DNA from: Candidatus Bathyarchaeota archaeon
Lineage (GTDB): Archaea > Thermoproteota > Bathyarchaeia > Bathyarchaeales > Bathycorpusculaceae
Direction of reading: 5' to 3'
Assembly (NCBI GenBank): GCA_003151735.1
Contig: PLYI01000065.1
Location: 31,473 to 95,472 of the forward strand
Length of the DNA: 64,000 nucleotides
This document shows positions 26,478 through 35,761 of this stretch, in pieces. Each line of letters opens with the position of its first letter. Within the stretch, counting starts at the first letter, position 1. A program made the translations under genes and the position numbers. Under the pieces are notes generated by a model. It was not told where the DNA came from. It searched no databases and worked only from the letters and a program-made list of their open reading frames with translations.

Positions 26478-27731
26478 TTGACGGAAACAACAATCCAGTT
26501 CTCATCCTCCAGCGAAGTGAAACGTTGGCTTGAAACCCAAACCAGCTCCACCCTCACGCCCGTACATGCCCAAGCCAGAAAGTTACGCAACGACACGAAT
26601 TCTTCGCTTCAACTCGTCGCAGAGGTCAGCAAACAACTCTTCGACACCAGCTCAAAAGAAATAGAAAAAAGAAACATGAAAGTTTACAATCGCGCTCGAG
26701 CCCTAAACAAGCTTGCCCGTCTATTCCTTGACCGACTCAAAAAACTTAGCCCTCCTGAACAGGTCTCTTACGACAGTTTAAGCCGATACGTTCAGGAAAC
26801 TCAAAAAGTCATTTTTGTAACTGAAATTGACATTAAGAATTGGTTTCCAAGAATTTCTCCTTTCTTCATCATGGATAGAAGAAAGTTTTTAGCGGTGTAT
26901 GAGCGAGCCAAACAAGCTTACACAACACTAAACGATTACATCACCAAGGAATATGTTAAAACAAAAACTTTGGAGGAAGCTCTCCAACAAATCAATGAAC
27001 TTCAAAACGTGGAAAAACAGTTAGTTGTTCTTGGTGAAGATAAAGAAAAAATAAAAAGTGAGCGCCTGCCTATCGAACAGGAAATTGCTGTACTGGAAGA
27101 AAAAATCAGTGAACTCAGATGCAAAGGGCCGATTGACAAACTGAACATGGTTAATTGTGAAATCGATTCTCTAACCAACGAGTTAAAGCATGCGCTTAGG
27201 CACATGCAGAAACCCTTCATCAAGATGCAAGCCTTAGCCATTGGAGGCGGTGGCGGAGGAATAACACCTGACGAACTAAACAAGATAAACCAGTATTTAG
27301 AAACTCCCTTTAACGCGCTAGTGGTTGAGAAGCCTGGTTATCCAATGCTTAAGGAGATTCTGATTAAACTTGAAGGGTTAATGGCTGAGGACAAGTTAAA
27401 GTTGAAGCCGGATAAGGCGCGGAAAGCTATGGAATCTGTGAATGAGATTTTGCATAAGGATTCTTTGGGGAGCCTGCAGACAAGGTGCGTGGAGATGGTA
27501 ACGAATAGGGATCAGTTGGTGGCTTCCTCAAAGATGGATGAGATAAAACAGAATCTTGCCCAATTCCAAGAACAAGTTGACCTTCTAAAAGCGAGAAAAA
27601 CAAGCGTTGAAACCCACGAAGCCGTCAAAGAGAACGCCCACAAAGAATCGTTGGATAAAATAAGCAACCTCAAACGCACAATCGAGCGAAACGTCGCCAA
27701 TTCAATAAACAAAAAAATCCAAATAGCATAG
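26478..27731 (+). CDS. Coiled-coil protein of unknown function
   Basis: This soluble, highly charged 417-residue protein has no signal peptide. Heptad-like stretches occur around residues 160-250 (LQQINELQNVEKQLVVLGED...) and 345-410. A Gly-rich joint, AIGGGGGGITPDELNKIN, separates them near residue 255. The start is TTG 26478, shortly after a GTGAAGTATCG stretch. It precedes pheS by 160 bases on the same strand. The function is unknown; a cytoskeletal or filament role is speculation. Confidence 0.7.
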   Translation: MTETTIQFSSSSEVKRWLETQTSSTLTPVHAQARKLRNDTNSSLQLVAEVSKQLFDTSSKEIEKRNMKVYNRARALNKLARLFLDRLKKLSPPEQVSYDSLSRYVQETQKVIFVTEIDIKNWFPRISPFFIMDRRKFLAVYERAKQAYTTLNDYITKEYVKTKTLEEALQQINELQNVEKQLVVLGEDKEKIKSERLPIEQEIAVLEEKISELRCKGPIDKLNMVNCEIDSLTNELKHALRHMQKPFIKMQALAIGGGGGGITPDELNKINQYLETPFNALVVEKPGYPMLKEILIKLEGLMAEDKLKLKPDKARKAMESVNEILHKDSLGSLQTRCVEMVTNRDQLVASSKMDEIKQNLAQFQEQVDLLKARKTSVETHEAVKENAHKESLDKISNLKRTIERNVANSINKKIQIA

Positions 27732-27890
27732 CTACTTACAGTTCGGCTGTCTGCAGAAATAGAGCTTTTTTATGATGCGAAATTCAAGGGAAAAATCGGA
27801 GGGGCTGGAGCATTCAAAGCTGTTATCAGCAAGCTTTTATTTCCGTAGCAACTATCCAGTAAACAAAATCACTGCTTGAAGGCAAACAGG

Positions 27891-29450
27891 ATGGCTGAAC
27901 TCAGAACACAAGAACAACAAGTACTCTCCGCGCTGGAATCCCTTGGCGGAAGTGCAACCGTTGAACAACTAATCCAAGCCTGTGGATTCCAAGAGTCAGC
28001 CGTCATGCGCAACGCGTTGACGCTCCAAGAAAAAAATTATATAGGTATTAAAGCAAAAATCCAAAACATCATAAAACTAACCCCTGAAGGCGAAAAATAT
28101 GCCAAAGATGGCTTGCCTGAACGCAACCTCATCCTCGCAACGGCAGAACTCGGTGGAACAGCAGACCTTCAAACAGCTGCCAAAAAAGCCAATGTAACAG
28201 CAGAATTTATTCAAATTGCCCTCGGATGGACTATAAGAAAAAAATGGGCAACCTACACCCCTCAAAACAACACCCTCCACATCACCGACACATTTCTCTA
28301 CCAAACAATCATCCCAGAAGGCTGCGACGAAACCCTCCTAAAACACCTGCAACAAAAAAAGCAGGAACCCCAAGAAGACCTCAGCACAGAACTCCAACAA
28401 GCAACCGAGCAACTAAAAAAACGCAAACTCCTCACAGTCGAACCGAAAACCACACGCACCCTCCAAATCACTCCAGAAGGAAAGGATATCTTAACAGAAA
28501 CTAGAAATATTACCCTTACTTCTGATGCACGAATAGTGGCTCCAGAAGTTATAACGCAACTTACTCCTAATCTCATAATTACGGGTAAATGGCGTGAGAA
28601 AACACTTCAAAAATACAACATTGAAGCTCCAGTAGCTAAAACGTGGCCTGGAAAAAAACATCCGTACATGCAGTTTCTCGATGAAGTCCGAGCTAAACTG
28701 GTTCAGTTGGGCTTCCAAGAGATGACTGGGACATGTGTTGAAACCAGCTTCTTCAACTTTGATGCTCTTTATGTTCCGCAGGACCATCCAGCAAGGGAAG
28801 CCAGCGACATTTACTACGTTAAAGATCCAGCTTGCGGGGACATCAGCAAGCATGCCCAAGTGGTCGAGCATGTTAAAGAAACCCATGAGAACGGTTGGAA
28901 AACAGGTTCCACAGGTTGGGGATATAAGTACTCGCTTGAAGCTGCCCAGCGCCTAATTCTCCGTGGACATGGCACATGCCTGAGCGCAAGAACGTTGGAA
29001 GCTGGTAACTTTGAGGTTCCAAGCAAACACTTCTCCATCGCACGGGTCTACCGCCCGGAAATAACCGATAAAACGCACCTTTCAGAGTTCAACCAGGTTG
29101 AAGGCATCATAATCGACAAAGACCTAAACCTTAAAGATCTGCTTGGAGTTTTAGGCAAATTCGCCATTGAAATTGCCGGAGCAGACAAGATCCGCTTCAA
29201 ACCCGACTACTTCCCCTTCACCGAACCCAGCGTCGAACTCAGTGCTTACAAGGAAGGTTGCGGCTGGATAGAGTTTGGCGGATCAGGAATCTTCCGCCCC
29301 GAAGTCACCTTGCCGCTGGGAGTAAAGGAGCCTGTGATTGCTTGGGGGCTAGGTGTGGACCGCCTTTTTATGATGCGTGCAGGCATCGAGGATATACGCA
29401 TGATTTTCAGCCAGGACCTAAGTTGGCTGCGGAAAAAACAGGTGACATAA
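27891..29450 (+). CDS. pheS: Phenylalanyl-tRNA synthetase alpha subunit
   Basis: The catalytic subunit attaches phenylalanine to tRNA-Phe. Residues 1-210 hold winged-helix modules (QQVLSALESLGGSATVEQLI, and repeats) typical of archaeal/eukaryotic PheS. The class II core follows: motif 2-like TGWGYKYS...RLILRGHGT with FSIARVYRPE, and motif 3 ending VIAWGLGVDRLFMMRAGIED. The ORF track begins at TTG 27876, but ATG 27891 follows AAGGCAAACAGG and matches expected N-termini, giving 519 residues. pheT starts one base after its stop. Confidence 0.95.
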   Translation: MAELRTQEQQVLSALESLGGSATVEQLIQACGFQESAVMRNALTLQEKNYIGIKAKIQNIIKLTPEGEKYAKDGLPERNLILATAELGGTADLQTAAKKANVTAEFIQIALGWTIRKKWATYTPQNNTLHITDTFLYQTIIPEGCDETLLKHLQQKKQEPQEDLSTELQQATEQLKKRKLLTVEPKTTRTLQITPEGKDILTETRNITLTSDARIVAPEVITQLTPNLIITGKWREKTLQKYNIEAPVAKTWPGKKHPYMQFLDEVRAKLVQLGFQEMTGTCVETSFFNFDALYVPQDHPAREASDIYYVKDPACGDISKHAQVVEHVKETHENGWKTGSTGWGYKYSLEAAQRLILRGHGTCLSARTLEAGNFEVPSKHFSIARVYRPEITDKTHLSEFNQVEGIIIDKDLNLKDLLGVLGKFAIEIAGADKIRFKPDYFPFTEPSVELSAYKEGCGWIEFGGSGIFRPEVTLPLGVKEPVIAWGLGVDRLFMMRAGIEDIRMIFSQDLSWLRKKQVT

Positions 29451-29451
29451 A

Positions 29452-31170
29452 ATGCCCACGATCGATGTAGATTACCCCGAACTTGAACGTTTGCTAAACG
29501 TGAAATTAGACGGTGACATGGCAAAGCTCGACGACATTCTTGCTTTCGTTAAGGCAGAAGTAAAAGGTTTCAACGAAAAAGAAGGAACCGTCAGCGTTGA
29601 AATGAAAGATACTAATCGCCCTGATCTTTGGAGCGTTGAAGGGTTAAGTCGGGCATTACGCGGCTACCTCAACCATGAAAAAGGACTAAAACAGTACACA
29701 GCGGCGGATAAACCAAACATTGAAGTAAACGTTAATGCCAAACTATGGAACATCCGTCCATTCATTTGCTGTTCAGTAATCAAAAACATCCATCTCTCAG
29801 ACAACATTATCCGCGGTATCATGCACCTCCAGGAAAAACTAGACCAAACAAACGGTCGAAACAGGCAAAAAACGTCAATTGGAATCTACAACTTCGATTT
29901 GATTGTTCCGCCAATCGAGTACACCGCTGTCAAACCGGAGGATGTAAATTTTGTTCCTTTGGGCTTTACTGAAAAAATGAGTTTAGAAGAAATTCTTGAC
30001 CTTCACCCAAAAGGCATGGAGTACGGTCAAATTGTTAGGAAGAATGCCCTTTATCCGATGCTGTTTGATTCCCAGGGTAAAGTTTTGTCTTTTCCGCCGA
30101 TCATCAACTCCGCCGATTTAGGCAAAATTACGGAGGAATCAAGGAATTTGCTGGTTGAAGTCACAGGCACCCTGCATAAAACCGTTTTGAACACGTTGAA
30201 TTTGGTTACTTCAGCGTTGATTGACCGCGGAGGAAAAGCTTACTCGGCAACAATACATTATCCTGAAAAACCAAGTTACCCAGAGAAAACTGTGGTTACG
30301 CCTGATTTTAGCAATCGCCATGTGACATTGGATATTGCATATACGAACAGGTTATTGGGCTTAAAGTTGAATGCTAAGCAAATCTCCGAGCTACTGCAAA
30401 CCGCAGGGTTAGGCGTGGAAAAAACGGCCGAAGACAGCATATCAGTACTGGTTCCATGCTACCGCGTTGATGTAATGCATCAAGTTGACATAATAGAAGA
30501 CGTTGCAGTTGCATACGGCTACAACAACATCGAGCCAAAGTGGCGTGAGCTTCCAACCACTGGACGCGCAAAACCCGACCAACGCTACATCGATGTCGCA
30601 CGTGAACTAATGGTTGGACTTGGCTACCAGGAAACCTTCAACACGACATTGACTAATCCAGATAGCCTCTTCCAAAAAATGAACACCAAACCAACAAAAA
30701 TCATCGAGTTAGCCAACCCAAAAATAGTAACCATGACTTGCCTGCGAAACTCAATCCTGCCAAGCCTCATGGAATTTCTCAGTGTCAACCAGTCTGTGGA
30801 GTTTCCGCAGAAAATCTTTGAATTGGGAAAAATAACTTCGCTTGATGTAACCAAGGAAACACGAACACGAGACGAAGACTGGCTTGCAGCAGTAACCACT
30901 CATCCGAACGCGAATTTCAGCGAAATCAAATCTGCCTTAGACTCGTTTATGGCTAATTTCGGGGTGGAATGGCAAATAAAAGAAACTTCTCATCCTATTT
31001 TTATCGAGGGCAGAGTTGGCAAGGTAATCGTTGCTGGCTTAGAGGTGGGTGTTGTTGGCGAGGTTAATCCTTTAGTGCTTGAAGCGTGGAGGCTTGAGAA
31101 TCCAGCGGTTGTTTTTGAAATAAACATGAAAATGGTGATTAAAGCGCTGGATGCAAAAGTTTGTGGATAA
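29452..31170 (+). CDS. pheT: Phenylalanyl-tRNA synthetase beta subunit
   Basis: The 572-residue archaeal-type beta subunit has MPTIDVDYPELERLLNVKLD at the N-terminus, the B3/4 editing region (KDTNRPDLWSVEGLSRALRG) and a C-terminal catalytic-like core (GYQETFNTTLTNPD). Archaeal PheT lacks the long bacterial extensions, and this length fits. It is cotranscribed with pheS, the stop and start separated by a single base. Confidence 0.95.
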   Translation: MPTIDVDYPELERLLNVKLDGDMAKLDDILAFVKAEVKGFNEKEGTVSVEMKDTNRPDLWSVEGLSRALRGYLNHEKGLKQYTAADKPNIEVNVNAKLWNIRPFICCSVIKNIHLSDNIIRGIMHLQEKLDQTNGRNRQKTSIGIYNFDLIVPPIEYTAVKPEDVNFVPLGFTEKMSLEEILDLHPKGMEYGQIVRKNALYPMLFDSQGKVLSFPPIINSADLGKITEESRNLLVEVTGTLHKTVLNTLNLVTSALIDRGGKAYSATIHYPEKPSYPEKTVVTPDFSNRHVTLDIAYTNRLLGLKLNAKQISELLQTAGLGVEKTAEDSISVLVPCYRVDVMHQVDIIEDVAVAYGYNNIEPKWRELPTTGRAKPDQRYIDVARELMVGLGYQETFNTTLTNPDSLFQKMNTKPTKIIELANPKIVTMTCLRNSILPSLMEFLSVNQSVEFPQKIFELGKITSLDVTKETRTRDEDWLAAVTTHPNANFSEIKSALDSFMANFGVEWQIKETSHPIFIEGRVGKVIVAGLEVGVVGEVNPLVLEAWRLENPAVVFEINMKMVIKALDAKVCG

Positions 31171-31209
31171 AAAATATGGTTTTTAGAAATGCTAACACTC
31201 ACTAAAATT

Positions 31210-32004
31210 TTAGAACCATGAGAGGGTTCCGTTTTTCCGCGCCGTTTTCAAGCACCAAGTATAGGCCAGATAGCCAACTGGAAGAATTATGACGCACATA
31301 ACACCCAAAATCGCTAGATCCGGCAGAATCGCCCCTATACCCTGCCCAATCAGCATGGGTCGAATGCAGGTAAAGAAGTAGTACTGTGGTACAAAGAAGC
31401 TGATTATCTGAAGGGGAAGCGGCATAACGGTGATTGGGAAGAGCACATTTCCAAATAAGTTGGTGGCTAACGTGATGATTGTGGTAACGGGGTCGCCTTG
31501 CTTGGTTAAAATCAGGACTCCAGCACCTATCATGCTGAACCCAATGAATGTCCCAATCCCCAATCCTACAACTATAATGGTTCCGATGATGTTGACGCTT
31601 AGGATAACGCCGAAAGCGAAAACACCAACTGCCAAATAAATGACTATGACAAGTGTGCTCCAGATGAAGCCCCAAAGCGAACTGCCGACAATGAAGGTTA
31701 CTAGCCCAGTGGGTGAAACCAGCACTTCCTCTAAGCTCCATGGGTTAATCGTTCGCTGAACAAGTGTGAGGCTCTGCGACAAGTATGTGTTGAAGGCCAG
31801 CCCAATTAGCAGGTAAGTCACAACTGGCATGCCGAGATTCTGTACGCTTGGCATGGAGGCGTTGGCTCCCCAAAATGCATATGACAATGCCCCAAAAAGG
31901 GCGCTGACGACGCTAAGCAGGATGTTTGTTTTGTAAGTTGAGAATGAAATGATGTCGCGTTTCATGAAGTAGTAGATTTTGTCCAGTTCCTGCGTCAACG
32001 TCAT
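31210..32004 (-). CDS. ABC-2 type transporter permease
   Basis: The 264-residue protein has six predicted helices and the ABC-2 style layout: a short cytoplasmic N-terminus (QELDKIYYFMKRDIISFSTY), then NPWSLEEVLVSPTGLVTFIV in the first cytoplasmic region. It forms an exporter with the ATPase whose gene overlaps it by four bases upstream. The substrate is not evident; DrrB/NodJ-like permeases move lipids, polysaccharides or drugs. Confidence 0.87.
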   Translation of the reverse strand: MTLTQELDKIYYFMKRDIISFSTYKTNILLSVVSALFGALSYAFWGANASMPSVQNLGMPVVTYLLIGLAFNTYLSQSLTLVQRTINPWSLEEVLVSPTGLVTFIVGSSLWGFIWSTLVIVIYLAVGVFAFGVILSVNIIGTIIVVGLGIGTFIGFSMIGAGVLILTKQGDPVTTIITLATNLFGNVLFPITVMPLPLQIISFFVPQYYFFTCIRPMLIGQGIGAILPDLAILGVMCVIILPVGYLAYTWCLKTARKNGTLSWF

Positions 32005-32942
32005 GCGCTTGCACCAGTCCCTGTCAACTCGATGAAGGCATCCTCCAGAGTTGGTTCCTCCTGCCGGAAGTTAACAAGCTTGATTTTCTCGCGGAAAAAG
32101 AAATCCAGCACAGTCGGCAATGCATCCACGTTCTCCAAGCGCACTCGTAGGCGAGTTTGCCCTAGAACTGAATCCTGCACTTCTGAGGATAGAGCCGCGA
32201 CACCAGCCACTCCCCGCAGAATATTCACCTGCGCCTCTGACATGTTCTTGACTACGATGTCAGCGACTTCGCCCTTCTTCGCCATGCCCTTAAGTGCGTC
32301 GGGTGTGTCTAAGGCAACAATTTTGCCTTTATTCATTATGCCTACGCGGTCACACATCTGGGAAACTTCCTCGATGTAATGCGTGGTGTAGAGGACGGTT
32401 TTGCCGTGTTTCTTGCTGAGGTCGTTTTTTATGAAGTCCCTGATGTTCCTTGACGAAGTAACATCTAAGCCTGTAGTGGGCTCATCCAACAGAAGAATAG
32501 GTGGATCAGCCAGCAAAGCCCTAGCTAAAGCAAGTTTTCTTTTCATGCCGCCCGAATATTTCTGGAAAACTTCAAACGCCTTATCTTGCAATCCCACTAG
32601 CTCCAGAACCTCCATGATTCGTTGCTGCCTGCCTCTTCGGGGAACATTGTTTATGGCGGCGAAGAATTCCAAGTTATTGTAGCCACTTAGCCTCCAGAAG
32701 AAGCCGCGTTCACCCACGCTGAAAATGGTGCCGATTGACTGTTTTACTCGCATCTGTTGTTTGGCGACGTCAAAGCCGTTTATAATGGCGGTTCCGTCGT
32801 CAGGAGGCAACAGAGTGCAGAGGATTTTGACGAGGGTTGTTTTGCCTGCTCCGTTGGGGCCAAGGAGCCCGAAGAGTTCACCTTTTTTTATGTTGAGGTT
32901 GAGGTGGTCGACGGCGTTTACGGAGAAGGTTTTGCGGTGCAA
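32001..32942 (-). CDS. ABC transporter ATP-binding protein (DrrA-like)
   Basis: This ATPase has Walker A GLLGPNGAGKTTL, signature YSGGMKRKLALARAL, Walker B ILLLDEPTTGLDVTSSRN and a DrrA-type C-terminal domain. The annotated TTG start (32942) truncates the first strand. The same frame continues upstream for 25 codons to about 33017 with clearly homologous sequence (FAIQTINLTKTFKTKTP), but no ATG, GTG or TTG occurs there before a TGA. A GAGAGGGG motif lies six bases before a GTA codon at 33017. Either a rare start codon is used or a base is wrong. It partners the overlapping ABC-2 permease. Confidence 0.88.
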   Translation of the reverse strand: MHRKTFSVNAVDHLNLNIKKGELFGLLGPNGAGKTTLVKILCTLLPPDDGTAIINGFDVAKQQMRVKQSIGTIFSVGERGFFWRLSGYNNLEFFAAINNVPRRGRQQRIMEVLELVGLQDKAFEVFQKYSGGMKRKLALARALLADPPILLLDEPTTGLDVTSSRNIRDFIKNDLSKKHGKTVLYTTHYIEEVSQMCDRVGIMNKGKIVALDTPDALKGMAKKGEVADIVVKNMSEAQVNILRGVAGVAALSSEVQDSVLGQTRLRVRLENVDALPTVLDFFFREKIKLVNFRQEEPTLEDAFIELTGTGASA

Positions 32943-33237
32943 AAAACGGGTGTTTGGGGTTTTGGTTTTGAATGTTTTTGTCAGGTTGATTGTTTGGATG
33001 GCAAATTCGTTTGTTACCGTAAACCCCTCTCACAACTTGATGGATTGAACGAAAATTTGTTGTTAATTCAGTTAGCGTTAACGTGGCAATTAAGTTTTTC
33101 TGCAAAACTCTCTTAGATTCTTGCGCTCGAAAAGATCTATGCCCTCCTTACATATAGGCGGATTAAGAAAAAGCAACCCGTAAAAGGAGCAAATTAGAAA
33201 TATTCGCTCCGCCATAGCTCTATTGAGGGCCGTTAGG

Positions 33238-33408
33238 ATGGGCGAATACGTTAAGGGAGCCGAGCCTGACAGGTGGCATTGGTGCAAAAACTGCAAGCAA
33301 TATCCCCACGTAGTCATCCAAAAACGCAGCAGCAGACCAGCTTCTGACCTTTGCGATGACTGCCAAGACATAGAGAAAAGAGCATTTCGCAAAATAGCAA
33401 CAACTTAA
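33238..33408 (+). CDS. Small zinc-finger-like protein
   Basis: The 56-residue product from ATG 33238 (MGEYVKGAEPDRWHWCKNCK...) has a WHWCKNC...P pattern followed 20 residues later by CDDCQDIEKRAF, that is two CxxC knuckles. Similar short 'WHWCxNC' proteins occur in many bacteria and archaea with no known function. GTTAGG lies immediately before the start. The ORF track begins upstream at a non-ATG codon. Confidence 0.65.
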   Translation: MGEYVKGAEPDRWHWCKNCKQYPHVVIQKRSSRPASDLCDDCQDIEKRAFRKIATT

Positions 33409-33500
33409 CTGGTTTTCTCCCTGAAAATAAATTGCGTTTACAACGTAGCTAACGCTTTTTGTTTTTTAAACAAGAAAAAAGATAACTGATTTTAGTTTTT

Positions 33501-33602
33501 TTACTTTTTGCCTGCTTTTCTTGCGCATGCGTCACTGCAATACTTTGATTTAGCGTCAAATGTAGTGTATGGTTTTTTGCAGACTGGACATTTTTTTTGC
33601 AT
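33501..33602 (-). CDS. 33-residue zinc-binding peptide
   Basis: From ATG 33602, preceded by GGTTAAGGT as ribosome binding site, the minus strand encodes a peptide with KCPVCKKPYTTFDAKSKYCS and then DACARKAGKK. Four cysteines in CxxC...CxxxC spacing form a treble-clef-like knuckle. It is missed by the ORF track, which shows another frame. Presumably a nucleic-acid or protein-binding peptide. Confidence 0.6.
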   Translation of the reverse strand: MQKKCPVCKKPYTTFDAKSKYCSDACARKAGKK

Positions 33603-33684
33603 ACCTTAACCTTCCGGTAAATACTATTTGATAGCTTTAAGCTTAAAGGTTTTCTGGGAACAAAAAGGTTCTGCTGCAACCACC

Positions 33685-33909
33685 TCAGTTCTTAGGTTTA
33701 AACGACAAATTGACCTTCAAAGTCAAATCGTACTCGCCCTGCTCCTTAGCCAATGAAAAATTGAATCCTTCAACACTGACTGCCATAGGTTCACCGCCAG
33801 CCGACCTCTCCTTGATACTGTCTACAAACGCGCGGACTTTACCAATGATCTCACTCACATCCAAGTTTGTGCTCGTTGCTTTCTCGCCCACAGCCTCTGA
33901 CTTACGCAC
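33685..33909 (-). CDS. Small protein of unknown function
   Basis: The 74-residue product from GTG 33909 is a mixed alpha/beta chain: helix LDVSEIIGKVRAFVDSIKER, then strands MAVSVEGFNFSLAKEQ and YDLTLKVNLSFKPK. The pattern resembles short CU044_2847-like domains, but this is a weak impression. The frame stays open upstream (FVLGFSGGELNGEIEV) with a GGAGG in it, so the true start is unclear. A GTGAC...GTCAC dyad lies 70-90 bases upstream. Confidence 0.5.
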   Translation of the reverse strand: MRKSEAVGEKATSTNLDVSEIIGKVRAFVDSIKERSAGGEPMAVSVEGFNFSLAKEQGEYDLTLKVNLSFKPKN

Positions 33910-33981
33910 CTCAATCTCACCATTTAATTCACCTCCAGAAAAGCCTAAAACAAAGTCACGCAGCTACTGCTTTAAACCTGT

Positions 33982-33999
33982 GTGACTGCACAATGTCAC
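33982..33999. promoter_or_regulatory. Palindromic site, possible operator
   Basis: GTGACTGCACAATGTCAC is an 18-base dyad with 5-base arms (GTGAC/GTCAC). It lies between the broken histidine kinase and the small gene ending at 33685, in front of the latter. It could be a regulator binding site. Confidence 0.3.
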
Positions 34000-34036
34000 A
34001 ATTACAAAAGAAGAAGGAACTTGCGTTCTTCAGGGA

Positions 34037-35099
34037 TTAGAGTTTGTAATTGGGTTTGTTTCGGTTTTTTTCTGGTATTGTTATTTCGAATTTTGCTCCT
34101 TTTCTCTCAGTGCCTGTTTCCTGTATTTGCCAGCCGTATACCTCAAGCGTTTTTTTGATGAGGTACAGTCCAAGTCCTGTGCCTTTTCCGTGGCCTTTGG
34201 TGAACAGTTTGGTTTTCATGTCGGGAGGGATGCCGACGCCGTTGTCTTCATAGATTAACTTTAAGTTACCCTCATTGTGGACGTGGCTAAGCTTGATTTG
34301 ACTGGTTTTTTCCCCGTACTTCAAAGTGTTATCCACAAGATTGTAGAAGAGTTCCCGTAGCAGGGAATCCGCTAAAACATCCCAGACCCGAGGTGCAGTT
34401 GAGGATTTTTATGTTTTTTAGGTTTGGAAACAGGGAAACTACCTCGTCGAAAACTTCGTCAACGCCAACATACTCTAGCTCTTCATTTCCCAGCATTTCG
34501 TAGTCCCTTGAGAAGTTAACGGTTCTAGTATTTGTGCACAAGCAAGCTCTATTGCCTTGTACATGTCCTCGATTTTTCCATTTTTCTTAGTTAAATACGC
34601 GCTGAAATTAAGGGCACTTACCTTGTTAGCAATATCGTGCCTAACTAACCCGCCTACCACTAAGAGTTTCTCGTTTGCCAACTCCAGTTTTCGGTTAGTT
34701 TCCTCCAGCTTTTTCTGGTTCTGTACGCGTTCGCTTATGTCGCGAACTATGTCAATGAAGCCTATAGGGACTCCGTTTTCGTTTTTTATAGGTGTAGCGG
34801 TGATTTCTACTGGGAGGGTTTGGCCGTTTTTGAGGCGTGCGGTGAATTTTCCTGCCCAGCCTTCCCCAGTTTTGATGCTGTTAATGGAGTTCTGTGTTGC
34901 TCGTGCCCTATCGGATTCAACGATGAATTCAAGGACATGTCTTCCAACAAACTCGTTCTTGTCGTTGCTGCCCTGCATTTTTACGAGGGCACCGTTAACA
35001 TAGGTAATGTTTGCCTTCCACATCCCCCATAACTATGCCGTCTAACGACATTTCGATGGCTAAGCTGAAAAGATTTGACTGTTTCTCAATGTTGCTCAA
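34037..35099 (-). pseudogene. Broken PAS-domain histidine kinase
   Basis: One kinase of about 350 codons is spread over several frames. The start is TTG 35099 (SNIEKQSNLFSLAIEMSLDG). It shifts near 35005 (an extra A in GGCAAACATT) to the PAS domain in ORF 34475..35023 (PIGFIDIVRDISERVQNQKK) with the phosphoacceptor region VVGGLVRHDIANKVSALNFS. It shifts again near 34520 to ORF 34329..34541, and near 34390 (an extra G in CTGGGATG). There the bridging sequence DVLADSLLRELFYNLVDNTL leads into the ATPase domain of ORF 34037..34336 (EDNGVGIPPD, HGKGTGLGLYLIKK). Every kinase motif is present once frames are joined. No response regulator lies nearby. Confidence 0.82.
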
Positions 35100-35263
35100 G
35101 TCCTATTTCATCCGCCGTGTTTTTGGAATAAAGCTTAGTTATCAATGTGAAGATATTTTATGTTTTTCAAATAATCACCATCGAGACTTACGATATGTAT
35201 ATTTAACCATATCCGTAAACCTTCATCGAACAAACCCATGTTCTGCACTGCCGCTTCGTTTTG

Positions 35264-35273
35264 TTTAAATATT
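35264..35273 (+). promoter_or_regulatory. TATA-box upstream of rps12
   Basis: TTTAAATATT lies 53 bases before the rps12 start, in an A/T-rich region, fitting an archaeal core promoter for the S12-S7 pair. Confidence 0.4.
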
Positions 35274-35316
35274 AGTATATTGACTATGATGTTGCAAAAA
35301 GAAGGAATATCTTAGA

Positions 35317-35757
35317 ATGGGTTCCAAATCTCCAAGGGGCGAATTTGCCGCAAGGCAGTTAGCAAAGAAACGGAAGAATTTCCGTTGGTCAGATCGTTAC
35401 TTTAACCGACGCATGCTCAGGTTAGATGAGAAAGTTGACCCTATGCAGGGTGCACCCCAAAGCCGGGGCATCGTGCTTGAAAAAGTAGGTGTCGAATCCA
35501 AGCAGCCTAACAGTGCCATTCGCAAATGCGTCCGCACACAACTTATCAAAAACGGAAGAACCATCACAGCGTTCTTGCCAGGCGACGGCGCCCTCAACGT
35601 AGTTGACGAACACGACGAAGTAGTTGTGGAAGGCATCGGCGGAACCAGAGGCGGCGCTATGGGTGATATTCCAGGAGTACGCTGGAAAGTCGTTATGGTC
35701 AACGGCGTATCTCTAAATGAACTAGTTTACGGTCGAAAACAAAAACCAGCAAGGTAA
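35317..35757 (+). CDS. rps12: 30S ribosomal protein S12 (uS12)
   Basis: The 146-residue archaeal uS12 starts [20 protein letters not shown] and includes [20 protein letters not shown] and [15 protein letters not shown], the conserved decoding-centre loops, with a PGDG turn. It sits at the decoding site of the small subunit. rps7 starts five bases after its stop. The RNA polymerase genes that usually precede this pair are absent here, and EF-2 is some 27 kb away. Confidence 0.97.
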   Translation: MGSKSPRGEFAARQLAKKRKNFRWSDRYFNRRMLRLDEKVDPMQGAPQSRGIVLEKVGVESKQPNSAIRKCVRTQLIKNGRTITAFLPGDGALNVVDEHDEVVVEGIGGTRGGAMGDIPGVRWKVVMVNGVSLNELVYGRKQKPAR

Positions 35758-35761
35758 TTTT

